NCBI RefSeq assembly: GCF_030272615.1
Contig: NC_081406.1
Span: 238,378,422 to 238,442,421, forward strand
DNA from: Cryptomeria japonica
Taxonomy: Eukaryota > Streptophyta > Pinopsida > Cupressales > Cupressaceae
DNA: 64,000 nucleotides
Reading direction: 5' to 3'
In this document: one piece after another, positions 47,167 to 59,245 of the stretch
How the letters are laid out: each line of letters opens with the position of its first letter
Numbering within the stretch: the first letter of the stretch is position 1
Notes under the pieces: model-generated
Databases searched by the model: none
Told to the model about the DNA's origin: nothing
The model's input: the letters and a program-made list of their open reading frames with translations, nothing else
Made by a program: the position numbers and the translations under genes

Positions 47167-48727
47167 TTCTTAGCACAAATATCTATTTAAGTAGATATAA
47201 AAATCAATGTTTGATATAAATAGTTATTTTTTTAATAATGAAATGTACCATTTTCAATAGGATTTTTTTTATGTTTAAACTATTTATCAAAAAAAATTAA
47301 GTACACACAATAAACCTCATGTTTTATTATAACAACTTGTAGTAATTTTGTAAAGACGTAAATCGTGCTAACTTCAATAATAGCCAAAATACTCTTTATT
47401 CTTAAATAAACTCATAAATCAAGTTAATAAGTCTATTTCATTCCACTTTTCCATCCATAGCTTCATTTTATCTTTGATTTATATCACAATAAACACGAAA
47501 TTTCTATAAAAGATAAAGATTCTTCACTCAATAAATCGATAAAAGTAGTATCTCAATCATACAATACTTAGGCATTTCAAGTTGTCGTAAGTTCAATAAC
47601 AAAATAATACAAAGTAAAGGGTGAGATGCGTCCATTGATTTGCAACCCAAGTGATCTTCAATGCAATCTTTAGCATGAAGACGAGAATAAGATTCAGGCG
47701 CTTTTTCTGCCCAACTTTGAAGCTTACACTTCCCTGGAATTCTTAGTCAATCAAGAATACGAATTTCTTAGCAAAAAAATTTGAAAGACAAGATGGAATC
47801 TGGTGCGTGCCTAGATGATACATGCAATTCATTTTTCTAATTCCATTAAGAAACATGCAAGATCAATCAAGGATGTGGTAGAGTGGATAAATAAAAGAAT
47901 TCCATCTATTTCAATGGTTAATTCAATTGATTACTTAGCCGAGTACAATGCCATGCATAGAAAATAATATAGTTTGGAAAAAGCAACCTCTCTCTCTATA
48001 ATCTACATTCGACACCCATCCTGGAAGGTAACTTTCCACAAACACAAGCCTATCTAGCTTTGTTCACATGAATCTAGAATAAATATATACAGAAGATAAT
48101 CTTTCGCCTTTCAATTCTAGCTTCCTATTTATCATAAAAATATAATGTTTATTGAAGACAATCTTTCCCCTTTCAATTCTAGCTTCCTATTTCTCATAAT
48201 AATACAATGTTTATAGAAGACAATCTTTCGTTAAGTAGAAATAGAAAGAATCAATCTTTCATTAAAACCAATTCTATCTGACGAGAAGCAATCTTTCATG
48301 GATAAACAAACATACATCCGAAAGAATACAATCTTTTTCTTCTATCTTTCAAGAAATTTAAAGACAAGAATTAAATATTAAGAAGGTGTAACACATGTAT
48401 GTATTTTTACATAAAAATTGAATAAAATGAGTACACATTCTTTTATTCAATTATCAAAATATTTAAATAGCGTAATCATTAACATGAATTCCATTTCTTA
48501 TGGTTTAGTATTCTAAGTTTATATCATCTAAGCTCTCTATCTTTCCATGTGTCTTGGTTCATTTGCCTCTTTTCTTGAACAACATATTTAGTTTAATACT
48601 AATATGTGACTTTTCATGATTTAAAAACCCAACTAACTAATTTCACTGATTTTCCATATAGTTTAACATGATGAAAATTCATAAAGTGCCTATCTATATG
48701 GATTTTCAAATGAGACACCTAATAACC
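47167..48727. other. Host spacer with a tandem AATCTTTC-rich stretch
   Basis: AT-rich, no gene seen on either strand. From about 48092 a 62-bp unit (AATCTTTCGCCTTTCAATTC start) is repeated, with starts at 48092, 48154 and 48216, and AATCTTTC recurs until 48340. It continues right of element F. Confidence 0.5.
48092..48240. repeat. 62-bp tandem repeat, about 2.3 copies
   Basis: GAAGAYAATCTTTC begins at 48092, 48154 and 48216; the first two copies share CTTTCAATTCTAGCTTCC. Confidence 0.75.
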
Positions 48728-50305
48728 TGATAACTCAATGATGAACCAATAGTACCAAACCGGTACTGAGAGGGGGGGGTGAATTAGTACAAACACAAAT
48801 ACAGTCCAGAACTGGTTTGACAACAAATACTACAAATGACTGACAAACAGGGATACTGGTAAAACAGAGTGTAACCGGTAACATCTAGTACACCTCAATC
48901 AGGCATGAACTAGTCACTCAATAAGCTTCCCTCTTAGCTCAATACTACAGTATCATTATATTCTCATGCATAAATAGGTAAACTTGATCATCAGATCTTC
49001 ACAACAGTGAGTTCAGTATGTTTTATAGACAGGCATAAAACATAGAACCTTCATATGCTTAACAAGTAAAACAAAGCATCACAAGACAGAAGCATTTCAC
49101 ATGACACACATATTTTTCACGTGGAAACCCAACTGGGAAAAACCACGGTGGGGATGAATACCCACAAGCTGCTTTTTGAACTCTTAAGAAGTCCGCTCTG
49201 TTAGGAGCCTTGTCTGGTTAAAGACATTACAATAGGTTCTGCTAGGAACTGATCCTGTTAGGGATCACCCGGTTAAGGGTTAAACCCGGTAGGGTCACCT
49301 TGTTAGAGGATTTCAAGAACTCAATAGCTGAAAGGATCTCCTAAGCTCTATCGCTTCTTAGAACTCATTAACCTCGAGTTACTCGGTTAAGGGATTTGAA
49401 TCAAGCCTGTTAAGACCACCATGTTAGGGGATTTTACAACAAGCCAGTTAAGGCTACCTTATTAGGGGATTTTACAACTGTTGAAGTGGTTAGAGATCAA
49501 TAGGAATTACAATGATCTGTTAACAACACTAAATGCTAATGCAAATCTGTTTTGGCTCCTCTTCACCTTCTACACATTCACTTTGCAGGTATCTCTTCTC
49601 TCCTTTGGTCTGGCAAGAATTACGTATCACTTCCCTAGGATACACACACACAAATTTTTCCAACAACCTTAGAAAGAAACACAACATCGACCTTATAGGA
49701 AACATACAGGCCGGTAGCAAAAACCCTAAACCCTAAACCTGTTAGGTTAAGCAATTCAAGCGGTTCAATCCTGACCATTGAATCATACTGCATTAAATGC
49801 AACAATCTTGAATCGATCTCAAGACATTCTCCATCGTCCATTATCCACTGATTTCATGGCGGCTGATAACCCATCACGCATTATCACCATTTGACAGACT
49901 TTGCACATTCTCGAGGTAGATAGGAATAGTCTTCTTCATGCAAGATCCTTCACACACACAGGGCTTATGTGGCAACATGATCTGATTTCCATTATACTGT
50001 TAACTCATCACACGAAGATCACCGATTGAGTCACTTGAGGTGCTCCAATCGGAAACCCCAAAGTGGAAGCTACCTACCAACTGGCAGTCATACAATGCTT
50101 CCATGTGCTGGTTCCCATAACTACATGCCAGTTCAACTTGAACAAATATGCCGCTTCACTTTGGCATATAAACCGGTTCATACATATGTCAGTTCCTCTC
50201 TCTTTTCACCTATCACATATGCTGGTTCTCTTCATAACACATATTGACATCAATGGCAACATATAATGTCATTATGTCTTCATGCCGGTTCACATAATGC
50301 CAAAA
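48728..50305 (-). repeat. 3' LTR of element F
   Basis: Starts TGATAACTCAATGATGAACC; the end is TGCCAAAA instead of TGCCAACA seen in the other LTR, a single change at the terminal CA-side. Box GGGAAAAACCACGGTGGGGA near 49136. The polypurine complement follows at 50306. Right of it the CACTCCTTCTCCCC phrase is repeated at about 50360, 50395 and 50435. Confidence 0.9.
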
Positions 50306-50589
50306 ATTTCCCCCTTTGGCATTGATGACAATATAAAAAGGTATCTCTCCACTTCACTCCTTCTCCCCTATTTGCTGCAGGTATATTTTTCGCTTCACTC
50401 CTTCTCCCCTATTTGCTACAGATATATTTTCTGCTTCACTCCTTCTCCCCCTTTGACAACAATGCCAAAGTGGAGGTACAAACATCTTTGTTCCATTATG
50501 CTACTCCCCCTGAGGAGTAGCATCCTTCAACATATCAATCAACCAATAATTTATCTGTCCAATACTTGACTGATGTGGAACAATTACTT

Positions 50590-52430
50590 TTAGTTCACCT
50601 CTTGAAGGGGCAATACCCCTAATTCACATCTCAAATGCACAAATTTTGTCTTTGGGAGAGGCTTGGTGAATATGTCTGCTAACTGCTCCTTACTGGACAC
50701 ATACTCTAGTGCAATCTCTTTATTCTGAACCTTTTCCCTCAAGAAATGATACTTAAGCTCAAAATGCTTGGTTTTAGAATGTAAAACCAGATTCTTTGAT
50801 ATATTGATAGCACTTGTGTTATCACAGAATATGCTTACCAGTTCAAATACAGGGATCTTGAAGCCTTCCAGTACATGCTTCATCCAGATTATCTGAGTGC
50901 ACTTCGTGAAAGCTGCAACATACTCCGCTTTTGTTTTAGACGGAGAGATACAACTCCGCTTTTTACTCATCCATGAGACTAGTCTACCACTGAGAAAGAA
51001 TGCACCACCAGTTGTGCTTTTCTGGTCATCCATATTACCTGCCCAATCAGCATCTGTGAACACTTTCAGATTGAAATTATTGTTGTATGGGTACCACAAT
51101 CCATAGTCAATTGTTCCCCTTAGATACCTAAGAATCCACTTAACTGCAATCAAGTGAGATTCTCTTGGACTCTTCTGGAACCTTGTAGTAATGCCAACTG
51201 CATGTGCAATATCCGGTCTTCTATGCACTACATAATGCAACTTACCAATCATTCATTGGTATTCCTTCTCATCAACCAGTGCGGAATCATCCTCTTTTGT
51301 CAATTTGCAACCGGTCACCATCGGTGTACCAACCGGTTTGCTATCTTCCATGCCAAAGATCTTTAGTACCTCTTTGACATATTTGGACTGAGTGATAAAG
51401 ATTCCATCTTCCATCTGCTGGATCTGTAGGCCAATGAAGAACTTAATCTCCCCAATGAGTGACATCTCAAACTCTTTCTTCATCTCATCAGCAAACTCAT
51501 GACTCATCTTGTCATCTCCTCCAAAGATGATGTCATCAACAAAAACTTCACAGATCAGGATCTGATCTCCTTCAGACTTCAAGTAGATATTGCTATCTTC
51601 ACTTGTTCTCTCAAATCCAATCTTCACAAGATGGGAATGTAGGTGCTCATACCATGCCCTAGGTGCTTGCTTTAGACCATATAATGCTTTATGTAGCCTA
51701 CATAACATGTCACTGTCTTCAGATAGGGAAAACCCATCTAGTTGCTCAATATACACCTCCTCTTCAAGTACACCATTTAGGAATGCAGATTTTACATCCA
51801 TTTGATATATTTTGAACCTCTTAAAAGCTGGATATGCAAGAAGCATACAAACTCCTTGCAATCTAGCTACAGGAGCAAAGGTTTCCCCATAGTCTTCTCC
51901 TTCTTCTTGAGCATATCCTTTGCATACCAATCTAGCTTTATTCCTAATCACTATGCCATCCTCATTCAACTTATTTCTGAACACCCATTTGGTGCCAATG
52001 ACATTTTTATTTTCAAGTCTGGGTACCAGGGACCATGTACCATTTTTCTCTATCTGATCAAGTTCCTCTTCCATTGCCTTGATCCAGTCTTCATCTTTAT
52101 GAGCCTCTTTGAATGATTTAGGCTCAAATTCAGAGATCATACATGAGTTTTCTTTGATCTTTCTTCTTGTAAGGATTCCTGCATCCTTATCAGCTATGAT
52201 CTTCTTAGGATCATGATTCAACTTGACATACCGAGGAATGGTCTTAACTGGTTCTTCTTGATTTTCTTCTTCATCCTCATCTTCATCAGTATCAGCATTC
52301 ACCGGTTCAGGGACACTGAAACTGGAACTTGGTTGGCTAACAGCCGGTTCATTTATAGCTTTCTCACTGTCGGTTTCCTCAGTCTTCTTAGAGGATTCAT
52401 CAACTCTTACATTGATGCTTTCCATAATTC
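50590..52430 (-). pseudogene. Element F reverse transcriptase and RNase H
   Basis: Two open stretches of one frame (52425-51253 and 51252-50590) are separated by a single TGA where an Arg codon CGA would fit. RT blocks: [52 protein letters not shown], the catalytic [14 protein letters not shown] and [16 protein letters not shown]. RNase H blocks: FTDADWAGNMDDQKSTTG, KAEYVAAFTKCTQIIW, FCDNTSAINISKNLVLHSK and ADIFTKPLPKTKF. It ends TAA at 50590. All catalytic acids are present. Confidence 0.93.
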
Positions 52431-53330
52431 TCTGAGTCCTATTGTTGTAGCACTTGAAAGCTTTACTCTTGGTGGAATATCCTAGAAATATTCCCTCATC
52501 ACATTTAGCTTCAAATTTTCCCTAATGTTCACTCCTCTTGATGTAACATTTGCTACCAAATACCTTAAAGTAGCTAACCGCAGGTGTCTTATTGGTCCAA
52601 TATTCATAAGGAGTTTTGTCCTAACCCTTTTTGATGAGTACCCGGTTCATAGTGTAGACTGCAGTGCTCACCGCTTCTCTCCAAAAGGTGTGAACTACCT
52701 TTCCTTGAATCAACATGGTTTTAGCTACTTCAACCATAGTCCGGTTATTCCTTTCTGCTAGGCCATTCTGCTGTGAAGTCTAGGGGGCAGACAGTTGTCT
52801 CCTGATGCCAAATTCTTCACAATACTTATTGAATTCACTGGAAGCGAATTCCCCTCCATGATCAGTTCTGAGACATTTGATCCTTTTACCGCTTTCCTTC
52901 TCCACTAATGCTCTGAAAGCTTTGAATTTCCCAAAAGCTTCAAACTTGTCTTTCAAGAATGTGACCCACATCATTCTTGAGCAGTCATCAGTGAGGATCA
53001 TGAAGTACCTATCACCCTGCACACTTCTAGTTTTCATAGGACCACACAAATCAGTATGTACAAGATCAAGCAAGTTATCAATAGTGAAAGATTTACCTTT
53101 AAAAGTTGAGGAAGACATTTTCCCTAGTTGACATTCTCTACACAAGGTATTATCTGGTTTTCTTAGCACTGACAACCCTCTAACTGCCTTGATCTTACTA
53201 GCCTTAACAATGTTATCAAAGTTCACATGGCAAAGTCTCCTATGCCATATCCAGCTGTCATCAAGCTTAGCCATAAGACATGTACTTATATTTGCTTTCA
53301 GATGAAATAGGTTACCTTTAGTATGCATGC
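52431..53330 (-). pseudogene. Element F integrase
   Basis: Same frame. WHRRLCHVNFDNIVKASK and CRECQLGKMSSSTF (HHCC intact), LVHTDLCGPM, KCLRTDHGGEF and, after a TAG at about 52780, QQNGLAERNNRT, so D, D and E are all present. Downstream YFKVFGSKCYI and [15 protein letters not shown] with two more stops near 52622 and 52523. Joins element DNA to the target in active relatives. Confidence 0.9.
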
Positions 53331-53760
53331 TGGTGGCCACTAATTTACCATCTTTTCCTTTGATTTTGCAAACTCCATTCTTGAATTGCAGAGTGAGGCC
53401 ACTGTCATTTAGCTGGACAACACTTAGAAGGTTGTGTCTGAGACCATCAACCCAGTACACATTGTCAGCACTACACTTTCCATTCAAAGAGATAGACCCT
53501 CTGCCTTTGACCATGCATGGTCCATCATTGCCAAAGCGAACCACACCACCATCATACTCCTCTAAGGATAGAAAATTTCTCTGGTCACCAGTCATATGGT
53601 GAGAACAACCATTGTCAATGATCCACTCATTGGAATCATCAAACCGGGAGACAAGAGCCTTCTTGTCTGCCACATCTTCCTTTACAGCAACAAACACAAT
53701 GTCTTCATTCTCTTCATCTTTTGATTCCTCATCTATGACACCTTCATCAACTGCCACAAA
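53331..53760 (-). pseudogene. Element F protease
   Basis: Open, in frame with gag and integrase. Active site WIIDNGCSHHMTGDQ; the catalytic Asp is present but DSG is DNG. Followed by VVRFGNDGPCMVKGRGSI and WVDGLRHNLLSVVQL. Confidence 0.85.
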
Positions 53761-54660
53761 ATAATTTCTCCAGTTTCCTCCTTTGAATTTCTTGAACCTT
53801 TCCGGTTTATCCTTGTTGTCACTATTTGGGCAGTTCATAGCAATATGTCCTATCCGGTTACAGGAGAAACATTTCAAAGGGAGCTTACCTTTGTATTTAC
53901 CAGTTCCTTTTGGAAATCTCCTAGCAAGAAGAGCTTCAAATTCCATCAAAAACTCTTCATCATACATTTCTCTATTCTGATTAGGTTCCCCACTAGTGCT
54001 AGCCTCTTTTCCTTTTCTGGATGGTATAGCAGAGGCTCTAAAAGCTAATTCTGTCTTTTGAACACTGCCATCAAAACAATTTAGCTCATAGGTTGTCATC
54101 TTGGCTATGATGGAGTCCAAGGACACCTTAGACTTGTCTATTGATCTCAACTCCTAAATAGCAGTGACCCTTATTGCATAGACCAACAATAGGGATCTTA
54201 GGACTTTACTTACCATAGTGGAATCTTCTATTTTTCCACCTGCACTCTTTATTTCTCCAACAATTGTTTTGATTCTTATTCCATACTACTAAATGGTCTC
54301 TCCTTCAACCATCCGTATGTCTTCAAACTTCCCTCTCAGGCTTTCTTCCTTAGCCTGTTTTACATGCTCATCACCAACATAGATATTTTCAAGAGCATCC
54401 CATACCTCCTTGGGATTTGCCTTGTCCTGAACATCGATAAATTCAATGTCAGATAAACTACCGATGAGGGCTTCCATGACTTGCCCATTTTCTTGTATCT
54501 CTCTCTTTTGGTCATCGGTGAGAGTACTAGTAGGAACAACATATACATTTTCAACATAACTCCAGTGTTGAACAACCATGCTTTTGATGAATATCTTCAT
54601 CCTGTCTTTCCATATACCAAAGTTTTCCCTGTTAAACTTTGGACCTTCCCTCTTCATCAT
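53761..54660 (-). pseudogene. Element F gag
   Basis: Start ATG at 54660 (MMKREGPKFNRENFGIWKDR). Gag pattern WSYVENVYVVP, EVWDALENIYVGDEHVKQA and LRGKFEDIRMVEGE, then two adjacent TAG codons at about 54285-54290 and one TAG at about 54156, then an open frame to the knuckle CFSCNRIGHIAMNC near 53860. Upstream AUG and position after the primer site fit a normal start. Confidence 0.9.
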
Positions 54661-54715
54661 TTGACTAGGATCTTTTCCTCAAGTGGTTAAGCTTACAACA
54701 CAGAGGACCTGGAGG

Positions 54716-54727
54716 GCTCTGATACCA
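54716..54727 (-). promoter_or_regulatory. tRNA-Met primer binding site of element F
   Basis: Minus strand TGGTATCAGAGC, perfect match, two bases inside the LTR end. Confidence 0.9.
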
Positions 54728-54729
54728 AT

Positions 54730-56307
54730 TGATAACTCAATGATGAACCACTAGTACCAAACTGGTACTAAGAGGGGGGGGTGAATTAGTACAAACACAA
54801 ATACAGTCCAAAACCGGTTTGACAACAAATACTCCAAATGGCTGACAAACAGGGATACTGGCAAAACAAAGTGCAATCGGTAACATCCAATACAGCTCAA
54901 TCAATCATGAACCGGTCACTCAATAAGCTTCCCTCTTAGCTCAATACTATAGTATCATTATATTCTCATGCATAAACAGGTAAACTTGATCATCAGATCT
55001 TCACAACAGTGAGTTCAATATGTTTAATAGACAGGCATAAAACATAGAACCTTCATATGCTTAACAGGTAAAACAAAGCATCACAAGATAGAAGCATTTC
55101 ACATGACACACATATTTTTCACGTGGAAACCCAATTGGGAAAAACCACGGTGGGGATGAATACCCACAAGCTTCTTTTTGAACTCTTTAGAAGTCTGCTC
55201 TGTTAGGAGCCTTGTCCGGTTAAAGACATTACAATAGGTTCTGCTAGGAACCAATCTTGTTAGGGATCACCCGGTTAAGGGTTAAACCCAGTAGGGTCAC
55301 CTTGTTAGAGGATTTCAAGAACTCAATAGCTGAAAGGATCTCCTAAGCTCTATAGCTTCTCAGAACTCATTAACCTCGAGTTGCCCGGTTAAGGGATTTG
55401 AATCAAGCCTGTTAAGACCACCCTGTTAGGGGATTTTGCAACAAGCCAGTTAAGGCTACCCTGTTAGGGGATTTTACAACTGTTGAAGTGGTTAGAGATC
55501 AATAGGAATTACAATGATCTGTTAACAACACTCAATGCTAATGCAGGTCCGTTTTGGCTCCTCTTCACCTTCTACACATTCACTTTGCAGGTATCTCTTC
55601 TCTCCTTTGGTCTGGCAAGAATTACGTATCGCTTCCCTAGGATACACACACACAAATTTTGCCAACAACCTTAGAAAGAAACACAACATCGACCTTATAG
55701 GAAACATATAGGTCGGTAGCAAAAACTCTAAACCCTAAACCTGTTAGGTTAAGCAATTCAAGCAGTTCAATCCTGACCGTTGAATCATACTGCATTAAAT
55801 GCAACAATCTTGAATTGATCTCAAGACATTCTCCATCATCCATTATCCACCGATTTCATGGTGGCTGATAACCCATCACACATTATCACTGTTTGACAGA
55901 CTTTGCACATTCTCGAGGTAGATAGGAATAGTCTTCTTCATGCAAGATCCTTCACGCGCATAGGGCTTACGTGGAACCATGATCTAATTTCCATTATACT
56001 ACCAACTCATCACACGAAGATCACCAATTAAGTCACTTGAGGTGCTCCAACCGAAAACCCTAAAGTGGAAGCTACCTACCAATCGATAGTCATACAATGC
56101 TTCCATGTGCCGGTTCCCATAACTACATGCCGGTTCATCTTGAACAAATATGCCGCTTCACTTTGGCATATAAACCGGTTCATACATATGCTGGTTCCTC
56201 TCTCTTTTCACCTATCACATATGCCGGTTCTCTTCATAACACATATTGACATCAATGACAACATATAATGTCATTATGTCTTCATGCCGGTTCACATAAT
56301 GCCAACA
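54730..56307 (-). repeat. 5' LTR of element F
   Basis: Starts TGATAACTCAATGATG, ends ATAATGCCAACA; 1578 bp, collinear without gaps of note with 48728-50305. Repeats of the phrase GCCGGTTC near the end (56108-56290) are part of the LTR. Confidence 0.92.
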
Positions 56308-57889
56308 TAACCATCTTTACTTTTCATGCAAGGATCGAATTGGAAAGTGTAAGTCTTTTCTACTCAAATTCAAAATAAGCTTCAATTTTGATAATAATTC
56401 ATTATCTGAGTACTTCATCTTTTTAAAGAAAGCACACTTAAGAAGAAGGTCAAAATTAAAAACTCAGACTAATAATTCATTATCCTAGTGCTTTCTTTTC
56501 ATTATTTAGATTTACAAGTTTTGTACGCACAATCACTCTATCCTCTTACTCTGTTTCTAGAAGATTTGGTGGTCTAATTTCTATGAATTTCACTTATGCT
56601 TATCAACAATCTTTTCGAATATCTTTCCTTAAGACATTTATGTATAGAATACAATTTTCTAAGAACGTATTTTGATGTCATTTGACAGAATTCTCATAAT
56701 TAGAAATCTAAAACTATGAATTTAATTTTGTTTAAGTGTAATCAAAATAGAACATTTTCTCTTTAGATTTCTACAACAAACTTGTTAGAACAGAGCCTAC
56801 CTCTGACTGATTCTACTCGGTGTATTATTATCTTCTTTCTATCTCACCAAGTTCTCAAGAAGGTCATTGTTTCTCTAGTGTGTCTATCACTCTTCCTTGT
56901 TCTGAAATTCGACTCTTTCCTCTAAAATTCGACTCCAAATCTGAGATGATCATCATTGAGATCTTTTACAACTTGGTCGTAAACACATCTAAATCTTCAC
57001 TACTTTTCTCTTCTACGCTCCATTCTCGAATACTTTGTTGCATCTCTCCTTCTCCTTGTTCCAAATCAATGGTCTATATATAGTGTTGTCATCTACCTTC
57101 TTTCCTACTTTCGGTCTATCTCTCCTAGTGGTGGATTGATTCTAAATGAGACCACACATGGTTTAATTGCAACATAACAATCCTAAATTGTTTTTAATTC
57201 TTATTTGTTCACCATGCAAAGTTATCCATTATCTACTTCATGACACCAAACCACTAAAGTTGTTAAGTTCATAGTTATTGCTGATTCATGTGGCTTTTGA
57301 GTCTCATACCAAGTTGAATTTACTAAAAATGACTTCCTTAAAACATACAAAGTTAAATTAAGCTAACTTCCTACTATACATGTCGATTAAGGTAGACATC
57401 GGTGGGTTTACGAGCTGGTAAGCCACGTTACTTGTTGACCATTCCTTATTTGGCAGTTTATGTGTCTTGCAATGCTTTAAATAAAAGGAAGGAGTGGTTG
57501 GTGGTAATACCGACCCTTCCCTTTAAATAAGTGGGGTGGTCGATATTACTATTGACCACCCTCATTAAGGTTTAACTCTTTTTAAAACTAACCCGCCACC
57601 ACCATACTTTGTGGTCACTGAGTTGCTTTCCACTATATTATTACATAATCATTTATTATTATTTATTATATTTTATTTTTATTATATTTTTAATTATATA
57701 TATATAAATAAATAATGACTTTTTATTTATATATATATTAAACTTGTTAACAAATTCTTTAATAAACCATTCTTATGTTAATATATATATATATGGAATT
57801 TCATAAAGTAATTTAAATTTCACAAATCTATTTACATATTCGATAATTACATATGTATTTATAAGTCCATGATTGAATCATTATTAGAA

Positions 57890-57934
<45 letters not shown>

Positions 57935-58049
57935 TTAATCTCAAATGATTATGTATAGATAAAACAAAATTCATGAAGTAATCAAATTTCACGATAATTG
58001 GATATTTATATAATAACTATATATATGATTGAATCAATTTCACATATAC
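56308..58049. other. Host spacer without a recognised gene
   Basis: AT-rich. The frame at 56820-57083 has no motif and no family resemblance. At 57533-57562 GGGTGGTC and GACCACCC form an 8-bp perfect hairpin. AT runs around 57650-57800. Confidence 0.5.
57894..57931. repeat. (AC)n microsatellite
   Basis: Nineteen uninterrupted CA units. Confidence 0.95.
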
Positions 58050-59245
58050 GGGTGGGTGCAAGAAGTTGAGTCCCACTTTTGGGCAAAAAGTGGAAGTGTT
58101 TTCCTTATTTTTTGAATTTTTTGTCGATTGATATCAAAATTTGAGGTACTTAGAGTTTGAATCTAAAACAACTTTAGTAAAAAAAAATGTAGTGCTCGGA
58201 GTCTAATTTTCAAATATGTAATTTATTTCAATACCCACATGGTAGAAATTTCTTTTTAGTAGGCATATTTAAAAACCACTTTTTCAAAATGCCTGTTTCA
58301 GGACCATACCACACGTGTACAACCACCATATTTTGACGTAAATAAAAGAATGTTTGCAAATCCTTCTGGGAAAAGATACCTAATACACCAAATATTGATG
58401 AGAATATTTTTTCTTATTTTTTTATTGAATATTATTTTTTTAATTAATTTTTAATTGACTATAAAGTACATTTTCAAAACATCTGGTGTACGACCACCAT
58501 AATTTGATAAAAATTTCATATTTTTAATCTTCAAAAGAATTGTATATAGATTGATGTCATATAATTTATTTTCAAAACAACCTAAAAACAAAAAAGTTAT
58601 TAAAGTTTTACTTAACCTCACTATTTTACATTTAGGTACAACTTTTGATTAATAAATAATGCAAAAATAGTAAAACTAATCATATCGCTATAAAATTTAC
58701 ATTTTTGAAATTAGGACAGTGAGAACTCTAATGGGCTTTTGTTTCATAAAAAAATACAATCAGGAAGACCTTCAAAAAATTATGCGAAGGCAAAAATCTG
58801 GTATTCCAGTGCCTTAGCCAGTTTTTTGGAGGTCCAAGCATAGGCTTGGTCCCACCAAGCCTAACCCAAAGCCAAAACTAAGGCATAGGTGTGTTTCCCG
58901 CTCCATCTTTTATGAAACGGGCGCCTGTTATTTAAAATTCAAAAAACGGGCACCTGTTTTCAAATTTATAGCACTTTAAGAAACGTGTGCCCGTTTTTAG
59001 AAATGGGTACACGTTTTTAGAAACGGGTATCTGATTTTAGAAACGTGTGCCTATTTCTAAAAAATAGTGCACCCGTTTCTCTATGGTGGTCCAATCCTAA
59101 ACGGGCACCCATTTTATTTTTATGGGTCGAGGCTCCGAAGCTAAACGGGTGCCCATTTCTTAAAAAAGGGGCACTCGTTTCTAGCGGCAAATGTTTTTGC
59201 TTGCAGACTTCCACAGAATTGGGACCCAACTTCTTGCACCCACCC
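58050..59245. mobile_element. Non-autonomous TIR element with palindromic minisatellite
   Basis: The left end GGGTGGGTGCAAGAAGTTG and the right end CAACTTCTTGCACCCACCC are perfect inverted copies, extending to about 26 bp with one mismatch. ATAC occurs on both sides (58046-58049 and 59246-59249), a possible 4-bp target duplication in AT-rich sequence. No transposase. The last third (58915-59180) is an array of diverged AAACGGGCACCCGTTT palindromes. Another hairpin, AGGCTTGGTCCCACCAAGCCT-like (58832-58853), is inside. Superfamily unclear. Confidence 0.75.
58915..59180. repeat. Array of AAACGGGYRCCCGTTT-like palindromes
   Basis: About nine variants of AAACGGG.RCCC/GGGY.CCCGTTT, many followed by TTAGAAA, at irregular 20-45 bp spacing. 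Each is self-complementary, so single strands could form a comb of hairpins. Confidence 0.7.

Larger units (their letters stand above)
48728..56307 (-). mobile_element. Element F: near-complete Ty1/copia retrotransposon
   Basis: 7580 bp with two LTRs of equal length (1578 bp) and a perfect TAACC target duplication at 48723-48727 and 56308-56312. Gag and pol lie in one minus-strand frame from 54660 to 50590, with all domains in copia order and only about seven in-frame stops. LTRs look roughly 94-96% identical by eye. The best preserved element of the window besides H. Confidence 0.93.

Noticed and set aside
56820-57083. 87-codon frame in host spacer
   Set aside because: Ser/Leu-rich low-information translation, no motif, no neighbouring gene signals.
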